The translations under genes and the position numbers were made by a program. The notes beneath the pieces are model-generated. The model made no database searches. It had not been told where the DNA came from and saw nothing but the letters and a program-made list of their open reading frames with translations. DNA of 64,000 nucleotides. Source: an uncultured Arachnia sp. (lineage in GTDB: Bacteria > Actinomycetota > Actinomycetes > Propionibacteriales > Propionibacteriaceae). Shown here piece by piece: positions 28,099-36,604 of this stretch. Every line of letters starts with the position of its first letter. The stretch's first letter is position 1. The stretch is from positions 1 to 64,000 of the forward strand of contig CANLSH010000001.1 in the NCBI GenBank assembly GCA_947493705.1. Direction: 5' to 3'.

Positions 28099-31000
28099 TC
28101 ACCGCAGGACGGACAGTGCCTGCCGGACGCGTTTGGCGGAAATGGGCACCGCGGTGCGGACTCCCTGGGCGAACAGGCTGACTCTCAGCTCTTCGATGAG
28201 GAAAGCCACTTCCTCCACAGCGGGCGGGAGTGGTCCGGGGGGCTGGGCATCGCACAACTGGGCGTACTCCGCCTCCACATTCTCCACTTCCAGCCGGGCG
28301 CGATCATCACGTGCCCTGTTCTTCTGCGCTCCTCGCAGTCTGATGGAGATCGCCGACACATACACGGGGAGCCGCTCGAACCATGGATCTGGAGTGGCGG
28401 AGATGAACCGATTGAACGTCAGATTGGCGAGCTGCTCCGTCACGTCCCTACGCAGTGGATCCTCCTTCGCCAGAGCCTCCAGAGCGTTTTCCACCTCCGT
28501 CTGCGCAGCCAGAACCTGGGCTGCGATCCGCACCACCGCCTGGGTCTGCAGGGGGCACTCGGCCCGCACCGCGTCAGCGACGGATGAGAAGGTGGCGGCA
28601 TCGCGGACTTCATCCGGAACTTTCGTCTGCCGCAGCAGTTGTTCGCTCGCCTTGAGCCAGGCGTCGGCCAGGAGATCGGGAACCGACGGGTAGGCGCTGC
28701 TTCCCAGCGCCAGCTTGTCCTGATTGCCCATGTGGGAGACCACCCAGCGCACCGGTGAGGGGTTGACCAGCGTGAGCAGCCGTCGCAATCCCCGGACGTG
28801 CTCATGGCTGGCGCGAGTGGCGGTTTCGGCCACCATCAGTCCGACGGCGCGGGTTTCATCCACCAGTGCCGGGTAGCCCACCACCGATCCTGTGAGTTGC
28901 ACGCTTGTGGCGATGGTGCCGAAGGTCCAGGACGTCTGTCCTGTGGCAGAGATGCGCTTGGCTGAGCGCGTCAGTTTGGCTCCGATCTTGGGGGCCAGAG
29001 CCACGCGCAGCTCATCAAGATCTGTGCCCCTGGCCACTTCCTTCTGCGCATCCTTGACCACAAAGGTGGGGCGCAGGTGGCCCTCAATCATGTCCGGGCG
29101 CCAGGCGTCGGCCGGGATCTGCTCACCCGTCAGGGCATGCAGTGCGCGGGCGAGCGCCTCCTGATGGGACTCGCCCTCGGTGATCCCGTTCTCGCGCAGC
29201 CACACATGTGCCCGCCCAGCCCAGTCCGGGGCGGGAACGAAAGCGGTGCGGATCGCTTTGGGCAGCGATCGTAGGAGCGCCGTGGCCAGTTCCTTGCGCA
29301 GGCCGGGCACCTGCCACGTGAACGGCGCCTGCTCGAGCTGGTTCAGCAACTCCAGGGGGACGGTGATGGTGACACCGTCGCGTCCGGCGCCGGGCTCGAA
29401 GACATAGGCCACAGGCAGTTCATGACCGCCCACCTCCCACCTGTCCGGGAAGTCCGCGATGCGCAGCTCGCCGGGATCAGAGATGCAATCCGCCGGCGTG
29501 AGCTTCAGGAAACTGTCGTCATCCAGGGACCGCACCCATGCATCGAAGGTGGAGCCCGAGACCACCTCGGAGGCGAGGCGGGTGTCATAGAACGTGAAGA
29601 GTTCATCATCTGAGATGAGCAGATCCGGCCGACGCATTCGATCCGTGAGCGTACGTGCTTCGTCAAGGGCGAACCGGTTGGCGGCCACGATGGGATGCCT
29701 GGTCTCCCACTCCCCTTCCACGATCCCGGTGCGGATGAGGATCTCCCGGGCCTCTTCGGGATGTTTCGCCGCATAGGAGGTACGTCGCTCTGAGACGATG
29801 GGCACCCCGAACAGGGTCAACCGCTCGTTCGCGACGATGCTGGCACTCTTCGCAGCGAAGTGCGGCTCCGACAGGGTTCGCGTGAGGACATGCTGCCCGA
29901 CGGCTTCCACCCATTCGGGTTCCACGGACGTCACGGTCCGCGCCCAGAGCCGGGAGGTCTCCACGAGCTCGTATGCCATCACCAGTGGCGGTGTTGACTT
30001 GGCGAGCGAGGAACCGGGCTGGATGGCGAACCGCGCCCCGCGTGCGCCCAAGTACTCCCGCAACGGCTTCCGCTTGCCCGGCTTCTTGGTGCTGCGCTCA
30101 GGCTCGGCCAGGCCAACGTTGGACAGCAGTCCCGAGAGGAGGCACGTCACGACGTCGGCCATACTGCCCGTGCCTCGGGCATCCATGTCGAGTTCCTTGC
30201 AGACCTCGCGGAGCTGTGTGACGAGATCCTCCCATTCACGAAACCGCACGAAGTGGAGGTATTCCTCACGACACATCCGGCGGAAGGCGTTGCCGGAGAG
30301 CTCTTTGCGACGACGTCGCAGATATTCCCAGACGTTCAGCAGTGCTTCGAAGTCACCACCCTGGAGCGAGGTGGGGGATTTCTGTTTCCGCGTGCCGGTC
30401 TGGGCGGTGTGTCGTCGCGGCCCTGCACCCGGCTCCGGTGTCTCCTCCGGCGTGGAACTCTCCGGGACCCGGAAGCGACGATGCAGCTCGTCGGCGGCAC
30501 CCTGACGATCGGCGGGGCGCTCCCGGACGTCAGGGATGGTGAGCCCGGCCACCAGCACCTGCATCTGCCGGAGACATCCGCGGCGGGACCCCTCCAACAG
30601 CATCCTTCCCAGGCGGGGATCGATGGGCAGCCTCGCAAGCGTGCGACCTGTGGACGTCAGCCGCAGATCCTCGTTGCGCTTGCGTGTCTGGATCGCTCCC
30701 AGCTCCGTCAGGACCCGTAATCCGTCGCTGATCTGCGCGGCAATCGGCGCCTCGACGAAGGGGAATGCTTCAATGTCACCCAGTCCCGCCTCCGCCATCT
30801 GCAGGATGACGGTGGCGAGGTTGGTGCGCAGTATTTCGGGCTCGGTGAAGCGGGGACGCGACTCGTAGTCCTCCTCGCTGTAGAGGCGGATGGCGATGCC
30901 GGGGCCAAGCCTCCCGCATCGTCCGGCGCGCTGGTTGGCGCTGGCCTGCGACACCGGCTCGATGGGCAATCGTTGTACCTTGGTGCGCGTGGAATATCGC

Positions 31001-31908
31001 GAGATACGGGCAGTGCCCACGTCGATGACGTAGCGGATCCCGGGCACTGTGATGGAGGTCTCCGCGACGTTGGTGGCCAGCACCACACGACGCCCTGCAT
31101 GGGGCTGGAACACTCGCTGCTGCTCAGCGGCGGACAGACGTGCATACAGCGGTGTGGTCTCCCAGCCGCGCAGCTTCAGAGAATTGATGGCTTCCGCCGC
31201 ATCCCGGATCTCACGCTCACCGGAGAGGAAGATGAGTACATCGCCGGTACCGTGCTCGGCTGCGACGCTCTTCATCGCCGAGGCGATGGCATCCACCTGG
31301 TCGTCGGATTCCGCCACCGGTTGGTAGCGCACTTCCACGGGAAAGGTACGGCCGGAGACTTCCACGATGGGCGCGTCGTTGAAGTGCTCGGAGAACCGGG
31401 CGGTGTCAATGGTGGCCGAGGTGACGATGACGCGAAGTTCCGGACGTCTGGGGAGCAGTTGCTTGAGATAGCCCAGCAGGAAGTCAATGTTGAGGCTGCG
31501 CTCGTGGGCCTCGTCGACGATGATGGTGTCGTAACGGGTCAGGTCCTTGTCCCGGGTCAGTTCGCTCAGCAGCACGCCGTCGGTCATGAGCTTGACGCGG
31601 GTGGCGCGGCTGGTTTTGCGCGTGAACCTCACTTGGTAGCCGACGAAGTCCCCCAGCTCCACCTCGCACTCGTCTGCGATGCGCTGTGCGACGGTGCGCG
31701 CGGCGATCCGTCTTGGCTGCGTGTGGGCGATGCGCTCCCTGCCAGCGAGCAGGCAGATCTTGGGAAGTTGGGTGGTTTTACCGGAACCGGTCTCGCCAGC
31801 CACGATCACGACCTGGTTGGTCCGGATCAACTCGGCGATGTGGTCAGCCTCCGCCGAGATTGGCAGTGCATCGTCGAAGTGGATGCGTGGTGACGTGGTT
31901 TCTGTCAC
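28099..31908 (-). CDS. hrpA: ATP-dependent RNA helicase HrpA (DEAH box)
   Basis: The 1269-residue protein has Walker A GETGSGKTTQLP near residue 40, motif Ia THTQPRRIAAR, motif II DEAH in IIVDEAHERSLNIDFL, motif III VTSATID, and motif VI QRAGRCGRLGPG. The helicase-associated and OB-fold domains follow, then the long C-terminal DUF3418 region of HrpA. HrpA acts on RNA and, in other bacteria, helps rescue stalled or collided ribosomes. The start is GTG 31908, only four bases after the stop of the upstream stress-protein gene, so the two are likely co-transcribed. Confidence 0.93.
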   Translation of the reverse strand: MTETTSPRIHFDDALPISAEADHIAELIRTNQVVIVAGETGSGKTTQLPKICLLAGRERIAHTQPRRIAARTVAQRIADECEVELGDFVGYQVRFTRKTSRATRVKLMTDGVLLSELTRDKDLTRYDTIIVDEAHERSLNIDFLLGYLKQLLPRRPELRVIVTSATIDTARFSEHFNDAPIVEVSGRTFPVEVRYQPVAESDDQVDAIASAMKSVAAEHGTGDVLIFLSGEREIRDAAEAINSLKLRGWETTPLYARLSAAEQQRVFQPHAGRRVVLATNVAETSITVPGIRYVIDVGTARISRYSTRTKVQRLPIEPVSQASANQRAGRCGRLGPGIAIRLYSEEDYESRPRFTEPEILRTNLATVILQMAEAGLGDIEAFPFVEAPIAAQISDGLRVLTELGAIQTRKRNEDLRLTSTGRTLARLPIDPRLGRMLLEGSRRGCLRQMQVLVAGLTIPDVRERPADRQGAADELHRRFRVPESSTPEETPEPGAGPRRHTAQTGTRKQKSPTSLQGGDFEALLNVWEYLRRRRKELSGNAFRRMCREEYLHFVRFREWEDLVTQLREVCKELDMDARGTGSMADVVTCLLSGLLSNVGLAEPERSTKKPGKRKPLREYLGARGARFAIQPGSSLAKSTPPLVMAYELVETSRLWARTVTSVEPEWVEAVGQHVLTRTLSEPHFAAKSASIVANERLTLFGVPIVSERRTSYAAKHPEEAREILIRTGIVEGEWETRHPIVAANRFALDEARTLTDRMRRPDLLISDDELFTFYDTRLASEVVSGSTFDAWVRSLDDDSFLKLTPADCISDPGELRIADFPDRWEVGGHELPVAYVFEPGAGRDGVTITVPLELLNQLEQAPFTWQVPGLRKELATALLRSLPKAIRTAFVPAPDWAGRAHVWLRENGITEGESHQEALARALHALTGEQIPADAWRPDMIEGHLRPTFVVKDAQKEVARGTDLDELRVALAPKIGAKLTRSAKRISATGQTSWTFGTIATSVQLTGSVVGYPALVDETRAVGLMVAETATRASHEHVRGLRRLLTLVNPSPVRWVVSHMGNQDKLALGSSAYPSVPDLLADAWLKASEQLLRQTKVPDEVRDAATFSSVADAVRAECPLQTQAVVRIAAQVLAAQTEVENALEALAKEDPLRRDVTEQLANLTFNRFISATPDPWFERLPVYVSAISIRLRGAQKNRARDDRARLEVENVEAEYAQLCDAQPPGPLPPAVEEVAFLIEELRVSLFAQGVRTAVPISAKRVRQALSVLR

Positions 31909-31912
31909 AGGG

Positions 31913-32827
31913 TCAATGCGTGATCAGCAGCGGACATTCGGCGTGGGCCATCAGGCCACGCACCAGCCCACCGAGACCGAAGCCCCCATTGCTGACGCCA
32001 AGGACGAGAGCGTCATAGCCGCTTGAGCGGCCCACCAGTTCATTGATGGGACTGTCAGCCACCACGATCACTTTGTACTTCACGTCGGGATATCCCTGTG
32101 CGATGGACTTCGCCAGCGCTTTGATACCACCGCGGATGAAGCGGAGCTGCTTTTCCAGATCGTCCGGACTCAGTTTCTTCGCGAAGATCCCGATCGGCGG
32201 CTGCAGAGCATGCACGATTTCCAGTGATGACTGGAAACGCTGTGCCTGCTTGAAGGCCTCCTCCAGTGTGGAGTGATTGCCGGGACTGGTGTTCATCCCG
32301 ACACCGATGACCTTCTGCCCGCCCACATCGATGGGGTGGGCGGCCGCAGAAATGACCAGGACTGGGCACGATGAGTTGGAGACAACCGACACGCTGGTGG
32401 AGCCGACAAACATGCGCTCCAGACCGGAGACGGATCGGCGGCCCAGCACCAGAAGGTCCGCGACTTCGCTGAGGCGGCCGAGTACGCCACCGGGCGAACC
32501 GAGCACCACTTCGGTGCGTATGCGATCCTCGGGCACCCCCAGTTCAAGGGCGAGCTCTTTGGCCTGGGCATTGGCCGATACGCCTGCGTTCTGGAGTACC
32601 TCAGGGTCGTAGACAACGCCCCAGGCTCCTGCCAGCATCGCGTCATCCACGGCGTGGACCAGCATGAGTTCTCCGCCGAAGGTCCTGACCGTGTTGGCAC
32701 CGAAGCGCACGGCGCGCAAGCCATCATCGCTGCCATCCACTCCCACAACGATGAGTGGGTTCCTGACCGGCAGGTCACCGGTGATGTCCTGTTCGTTTCT
32801 GATGTTCTGCTTTCCGGACTGCTCCAT
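31913..32827 (-). CDS. Tandem-domain universal stress protein (UspA family)
   Basis: The 304-residue protein begins at ATG 32827 behind a strong AAGGAGGTCGTG. It has two Usp domains. The first (residues about 22-165) opens PLIVVGVDGSDDGLRAVRFG and ends with the nucleotide-binding G-x2-G-x9-G(S/T) type motif LGRRSVSGLERMFVGSTSVSVV. The second (about 175-304) ends LVLGVSNGGFGLGGLVRGLM. Two-domain proteins of this type are common in Actinobacteria and bind ATP in some cases; their cellular role is stress or redox related. It is followed four bases later by hrpA and preceded by a PNPOx-like gene. Confidence 0.9.
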   Translation of the reverse strand: MEQSGKQNIRNEQDITGDLPVRNPLIVVGVDGSDDGLRAVRFGANTVRTFGGELMLVHAVDDAMLAGAWGVVYDPEVLQNAGVSANAQAKELALELGVPEDRIRTEVVLGSPGGVLGRLSEVADLLVLGRRSVSGLERMFVGSTSVSVVSNSSCPVLVISAAAHPIDVGGQKVIGVGMNTSPGNHSTLEEAFKQAQRFQSSLEIVHALQPPIGIFAKKLSPDDLEKQLRFIRGGIKALAKSIAQGYPDVKYKVIVVADSPINELVGRSSGYDALVLGVSNGGFGLGGLVRGLMAHAECPLLITH

Positions 32828-32846
32828 CACGACCTCCTTGGATCCT

Positions 32847-33245
32847 TCAGCTCGACGTTCCCGAAACAACGCGGCCACCAAGCCATTCCAGGGCGATGGC
32901 CACGCCCACGTGGCGCCCGTCCGGCACCCATGAGGTGGAGTCTAAACCCACCGTGGGCCCCGAGGTTCCACGCACCAGCAGCGTCCACCCCACGGCTGCT
33001 TCAACGTCAATCTCATCCACCTGGAAACCCACGGCGGTGGGATCCAGCAGTGAGGCAAGTGGCCCGGTTCTCGATGTGTGGAACACCACGTGGTCCCCGA
33101 CCACCGTGTAGTTCACTGGCAGGACGTTGATGCCCACCGCAGACTGCCAGGCCACCCGTCCAACACTGCCCGTCTCCAGCAGTTTGCGGCATTCAGCTGG
33201 CTCCAGCGCAGCGAAATAGCCGTCGGTTCCAGTGTTGCTTGTCAT
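32847..33245 (-). CDS. Pyridoxamine 5'-phosphate oxidase-like flavin/F420-binding protein
   Basis: The 132-residue split-barrel protein opens with YFAALEPAECRKLLETGSVGRVAW and continues INVLPVNYTVVGDHVVFHT, the family text of small actinobacterial PNPOx-like proteins. These bind FMN, F420 or haem-related cofactors, and many have no known substrate. It lies 19 bp before the universal stress protein gene on the same strand and just after the TY-Chap gene. It may be part of a dormancy or redox stress set, by analogy with mycobacterial Usp neighbours; that is inference. Confidence 0.8.
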   Translation of the reverse strand: MTSNTGTDGYFAALEPAECRKLLETGSVGRVAWQSAVGINVLPVNYTVVGDHVVFHTSRTGPLASLLDPTAVGFQVDEIDVEAAVGWTLLVRGTSGPTVGLDSTSWVPDGRHVGVAIALEWLGGRVVSGTSS

Positions 33246-33256
33246 GGAGCCCCACC

Positions 33257-34120
33257 CTAGCCAAATGTGGTGCGTCCACGCAGACGCGTGGCGAGTTCGT
33301 CGTCGATGCCGTCGGCCGTCTGGGAGATGGTGGCAAGCGCCTTCCTGAGGTGTGTGGGAACGAATGGCCTGGCCGGGACCGAGACCTGCACGAAGACCCT
33401 GTCCAGGTGCAGTGAGAAGCGGCAGTAGCGCGACTCCCGGTTGAGGTCATTCAACACTTCGCAGGCGCGTGAGCGGCCTTCCACATCGTGAACGAGGATG
33501 GCAAACAGCACCAACTCCTCGAAGTCAGGTGTGGAGCGGAGGAAGAGCATGGTTGAGCCGATGCGTATGGCCACGTCGCCCTGACTGTCCCGCATGGGTG
33601 GATGACCGAAGGCCTTTTCAAGTTCGGCCCCCACCACAGCATCCAGGTCACTCCTGCTGGTGGGCATGACGATCCCGTACGGGCCGGGCAGGACGCCAGC
33701 GCCCCGCTCGATGGGAACTCCGGGTTTCAGGATGTCAGCGAGCTGATCGGGTTCGAGGAAGACCGGGTGAATGGCCCCCAATCCTTCCTGCATCGTCCGG
33801 ACCACCAGGAGCGCCAGCTCCGAGGTGTCCTCCTGATCCCAACGCAAGCAGTTGACTCCATCGCCGTCGGAGTGCCATCCCAGTCTCGTCAGCATCTCGG
33901 GGTCGGCGCCCCAGAGCGTCGCAGCGACGGTGGAGGGCTCCTCATAGGAGAACTTGATGACGGGCGGCGTGGTGCCGACGGCGGTGTTGGCGGCCACGGA
34001 AATACACAGATCGCTCGTGTCATCCATGACGGAGAGCACCTCGGCCAGACGGACAGAAAAATCCTCCCAGGCCATCTCCATCGTCTCGTCGAGATCAAAG
34101 TCATCGATGTCTGCCACCAC
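33257..34120 (-). CDS. YbjN / TY-Chap-like peptide-binding chaperone domain protein
   Basis: The 287-residue protein starts at GTG 34120, or GTG 34117, behind AGGAGGTGCA. Its N-terminal region (residues 10-130) and C-terminal region (150-285) both look like the alpha/beta fold of YbjN/T3SS-chaperone-like proteins. The second half reads ELEKAFGHPPMRDSQGDVAIRIGSTMLFL, then VLFAILVHDVEGRSRACEVLNDLN. There is no catalytic motif, signal peptide or membrane segment. The family occurs widely in Actinobacteria without an established function. It is 11 bp upstream of the PNPOx-like gene. Confidence 0.7.
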   Translation of the reverse strand: MVADIDDFDLDETMEMAWEDFSVRLAEVLSVMDDTSDLCISVAANTAVGTTPPVIKFSYEEPSTVAATLWGADPEMLTRLGWHSDGDGVNCLRWDQEDTSELALLVVRTMQEGLGAIHPVFLEPDQLADILKPGVPIERGAGVLPGPYGIVMPTSRSDLDAVVGAELEKAFGHPPMRDSQGDVAIRIGSTMLFLRSTPDFEELVLFAILVHDVEGRSRACEVLNDLNRESRYCRFSLHLDRVFVQVSVPARPFVPTHLRKALATISQTADGIDDELATRLRGRTTFG

Positions 34121-34219
34121 TGCACCTCCTGTTCATTGCCAACCTAGCAAAGGTGGAATTGGGCACCACTTTGTCGCCAACCTAGGATGGGCACGCAACC
34201 TCATCTGCAAGGAGAAGGA

Positions 34220-34735
34220 ATGGATCCCACCACGTGGCAGGCTCCATTCCTTGTTGTCGTCGGTGCCCTGTTCATCATCGTCATGCTGCGGGCCAATGCG
34301 ACGTACTGGCTGGGGCGCGCCATTGTTGCCGGCACGGGCCGCAGCCGGTTCTCCCGTGTCCTGGACAGCCGTGCCTACGCTGTGGGGGCGCGTTGGATCA
34401 ACCGGTGGGGCGCTCCTGCGGTCGCGCTCAGTTTTCTCACCGTCGGCATTCAGACCATGGTCAATCTGGCCGCCGGTGTGGCGCGCATGCCCATGCGTCG
34501 CTACATCCCCTCGGTCACAGTCGGCTCCATCATGTGGGCGTTCCTGTACGGCACGGTGGGTTTTGCCGGATTCATCGCTGTCAAGCGTCTCTGGTTCATC
34601 AACCCACCCCTGACCATTGCGGCAGGCATTCTGATGGTGGCTGTGTTGTCGATCATGCTCGTGCGCAAGCGTGTCACCCGGATTGCGACGGCTGAGGCGA
34701 TTCCGAGGGAATCCACGCCTGACGAGGCAGTCTGA
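34220..34735 (+). CDS. VTT (DedA-like) domain small membrane protein
   Basis: The 171-residue protein starts at ATG 34220 behind AAGGAGAAGG. It has a first membrane segment at about residues 8-28. The VTT-type core has R-W-I-N-R-W-G-A-P-A-V-A-L-S near residue 60, followed by VGIQTMVNLAAGVARMPMRRY and then VGSIMWAFLYGTVGFAGF, with a last segment near the end. The invariant Gly and Arg around A-R-M-P fit the DedA/VTT family of lipid-scramblase-like membrane proteins. It stands alone between convergent and divergent neighbours. Confidence 0.75.
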   Translation: MDPTTWQAPFLVVVGALFIIVMLRANATYWLGRAIVAGTGRSRFSRVLDSRAYAVGARWINRWGAPAVALSFLTVGIQTMVNLAAGVARMPMRRYIPSVTVGSIMWAFLYGTVGFAGFIAVKRLWFINPPLTIAAGILMVAVLSIMLVRKRVTRIATAEAIPRESTPDEAV

Positions 34736-34747
34736 GACCGACGAAGC

Positions 34748-36592
34748 TCACCCGTCAAAATGACGAGCTGCTCCCTTGTCCGCGGACTGTGCCATTGACC
34801 CGAAAATCTTGAGGGCCGTCGAGACCTTGCGGTCACGATTCTTCGGCTTCCAACCACGGGCTTGCGCTGTTGCTGTGCGTGCGGCAAGAGTCTCGTCGTC
34901 AACGTTGAGCGTCATCCGACGCCGTGGGATGGAGATGGTGATCTCATCGCCGGTCTCGACGAGCGCAATCGTTCCCCCCGAAGCAGCTTCTGGTGACACA
35001 TGCCCCACGGAGAGTCCGGAGGAGCCGCCGGAGAATCGTCCATCGGTGATCAATGCGCACTGCGGGCCCAGGCCCAACGCCTTCAGATACGAGGTGGGAT
35101 ACAGCATCTCCTGCATACCGGGGCCTCCCTTGGGCCCCTCATACCGCACGACGACGACATCGCCGGGGTGAATCTTCTTGCCCAGGATCATCTCCACTGC
35201 CTCGTCCTGGGACTCGGTCACGACTGCACGACCGGTGAACTCCCACTGGTGTTCCGGAACGCCGGCGGTCTTGACGATGGCGCCGTCGGGTGCGAGGTTG
35301 CCCTTCAGGACGGCCAGTCCGCCCTCGGTGGTGTAGGCATGCTGCACGGAGCGAATACAACCATTCTCCGCATCGGTGTCCAGGGTTTCCCAGCGATTGG
35401 TGGAGGAGAACGCCTCTGTGGTGCGGACGCCGCCGGGTGCCGCATGGAACAGTTCCTCGGCGACGGCGGTGGTTCTGCCGCTGCGGATGTCCCAGTCATC
35501 CAGCCACCCCTGCAGGGTGGGCGAATGCACTGAGTGCACCGAATCATCCAGAAGCGAGCCACGGCGTAGTTCCCCCAGGATGGCAGGAACACCCCCGGCG
35601 CGATGGACGTCCTCCATGTAGAAACGCTCCGAGTTGGGTGCCACCTTGCTGAGGCAGGGTGTGACTCGACTGATGGCGTCGATGTCGTCCTGATCGAAGT
35701 CCACGCCAGCCTCCTGGGCGGCGGCGAGCAGGTGAAGAATCGTGTTGGTGGAGCCTCCCATCGCCACGTCCAGCCGCATGGCATTGCCGAATGCTGACTT
35801 CGTGGCGATGGAGCGGGGCAGAACTGAGTCATCGTCCTCGTCGTAGTACCTCCGGCAGAGCTCCACCACGGTGCGGCCGGCGCTGAGGAAGAGCTCTTTG
35901 CGCGCCGATGCTGTGGCCAGGGTGGACCCGTTGCCCGGCAGCGCGAGACCGATCGCCTCCAACAAGCAGTTCATCGAGTTGGCCGTGAACATTCCGGAGC
36001 AGGAACCGCAGGTGGGACAGGCGTTGGCCTCGATGCGTCCCAGTTCGTCGTCGGTGACGCTTTCATCGACGGCTGCCGTCATGGCGTCCACCAGATCCAG
36101 CGATGTGGTGACGGTGCCGCCGTCGGCAATGATGGCCTTACCCGCCTCCATGGGGCCGCCTGAGACAAAGACCGTGGGGACGTTCAGCCGTAGCGCTGCC
36201 AGGAACATGCCCGGGGTGATCTTGTCGCAGTTGGAGATGCACACCAGAGCGTCGGCACAGTGGGCATTGACCATGTATTCGACAGAGTCCGCGATCAGTT
36301 CCCGGCTGGGCAGCGAGTACAGCATGCCGCCATGGCCCATCGCGATGCCGTCGTCGACGGCGATCGTGTTGAACTCGCGTCCGATGCCACCGGCCTCCTG
36401 GATGGCACCGCTGACGAGCTTGCCCATGTCGCGCAGGTGGACGTGCCCCGGCACGAACTGCGTGAACGAGTTGGCCACCGCGATGATCGGTTTGCCGAAG
36501 TCGGAGTCACCGATGCCCGTGGCACGCCACAGCGCGCGAGCCCCGGCCATGTTGCGGCCATGTGTGGTGGTGCGGGAGCGGAGATGCGGCAT
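34748..36592 (-). CDS. ilvD: Dihydroxy-acid dehydratase IlvD
   Basis: The 614-residue protein has the iron-sulfur cysteines C122 ([11 protein letters not shown]) and C192/C195/C198 ([12 protein letters not shown]), the [10 protein letters not shown] segment, and the C-terminal [21 protein letters not shown]. It converts 2,3-dihydroxy-isovalerate or -methylvalerate to the 2-oxo acids in branched-chain amino acid and pantothenate synthesis. The start ATG is 12 bp after the GH112 stop and preceded by AGAGG, so it is probably co-transcribed with that sugar phosphorylase, an unexpected pairing. The length and motifs fit true IlvD rather than a sugar-acid dehydratase. Confidence 0.93.
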   Translation of the reverse strand: MPHLRSRTTTHGRNMAGARALWRATGIGDSDFGKPIIAVANSFTQFVPGHVHLRDMGKLVSGAIQEAGGIGREFNTIAVDDGIAMGHGGMLYSLPSRELIADSVEYMVNAHCADALVCISNCDKITPGMFLAALRLNVPTVFVSGGPMEAGKAIIADGGTVTTSLDLVDAMTAAVDESVTDDELGRIEANACPTCGSCSGMFTANSMNCLLEAIGLALPGNGSTLATASARKELFLSAGRTVVELCRRYYDEDDDSVLPRSIATKSAFGNAMRLDVAMGGSTNTILHLLAAAQEAGVDFDQDDIDAISRVTPCLSKVAPNSERFYMEDVHRAGGVPAILGELRRGSLLDDSVHSVHSPTLQGWLDDWDIRSGRTTAVAEELFHAAPGGVRTTEAFSSTNRWETLDTDAENGCIRSVQHAYTTEGGLAVLKGNLAPDGAIVKTAGVPEHQWEFTGRAVVTESQDEAVEMILGKKIHPGDVVVVRYEGPKGGPGMQEMLYPTSYLKALGLGPQCALITDGRFSGGSSGLSVGHVSPEAASGGTIALVETGDEITISIPRRRMTLNVDDETLAARTATAQARGWKPKNRDRKVSTALKIFGSMAQSADKGAARHFDG

Positions 36593-36604
36593 GAATGATT
36601 CCTC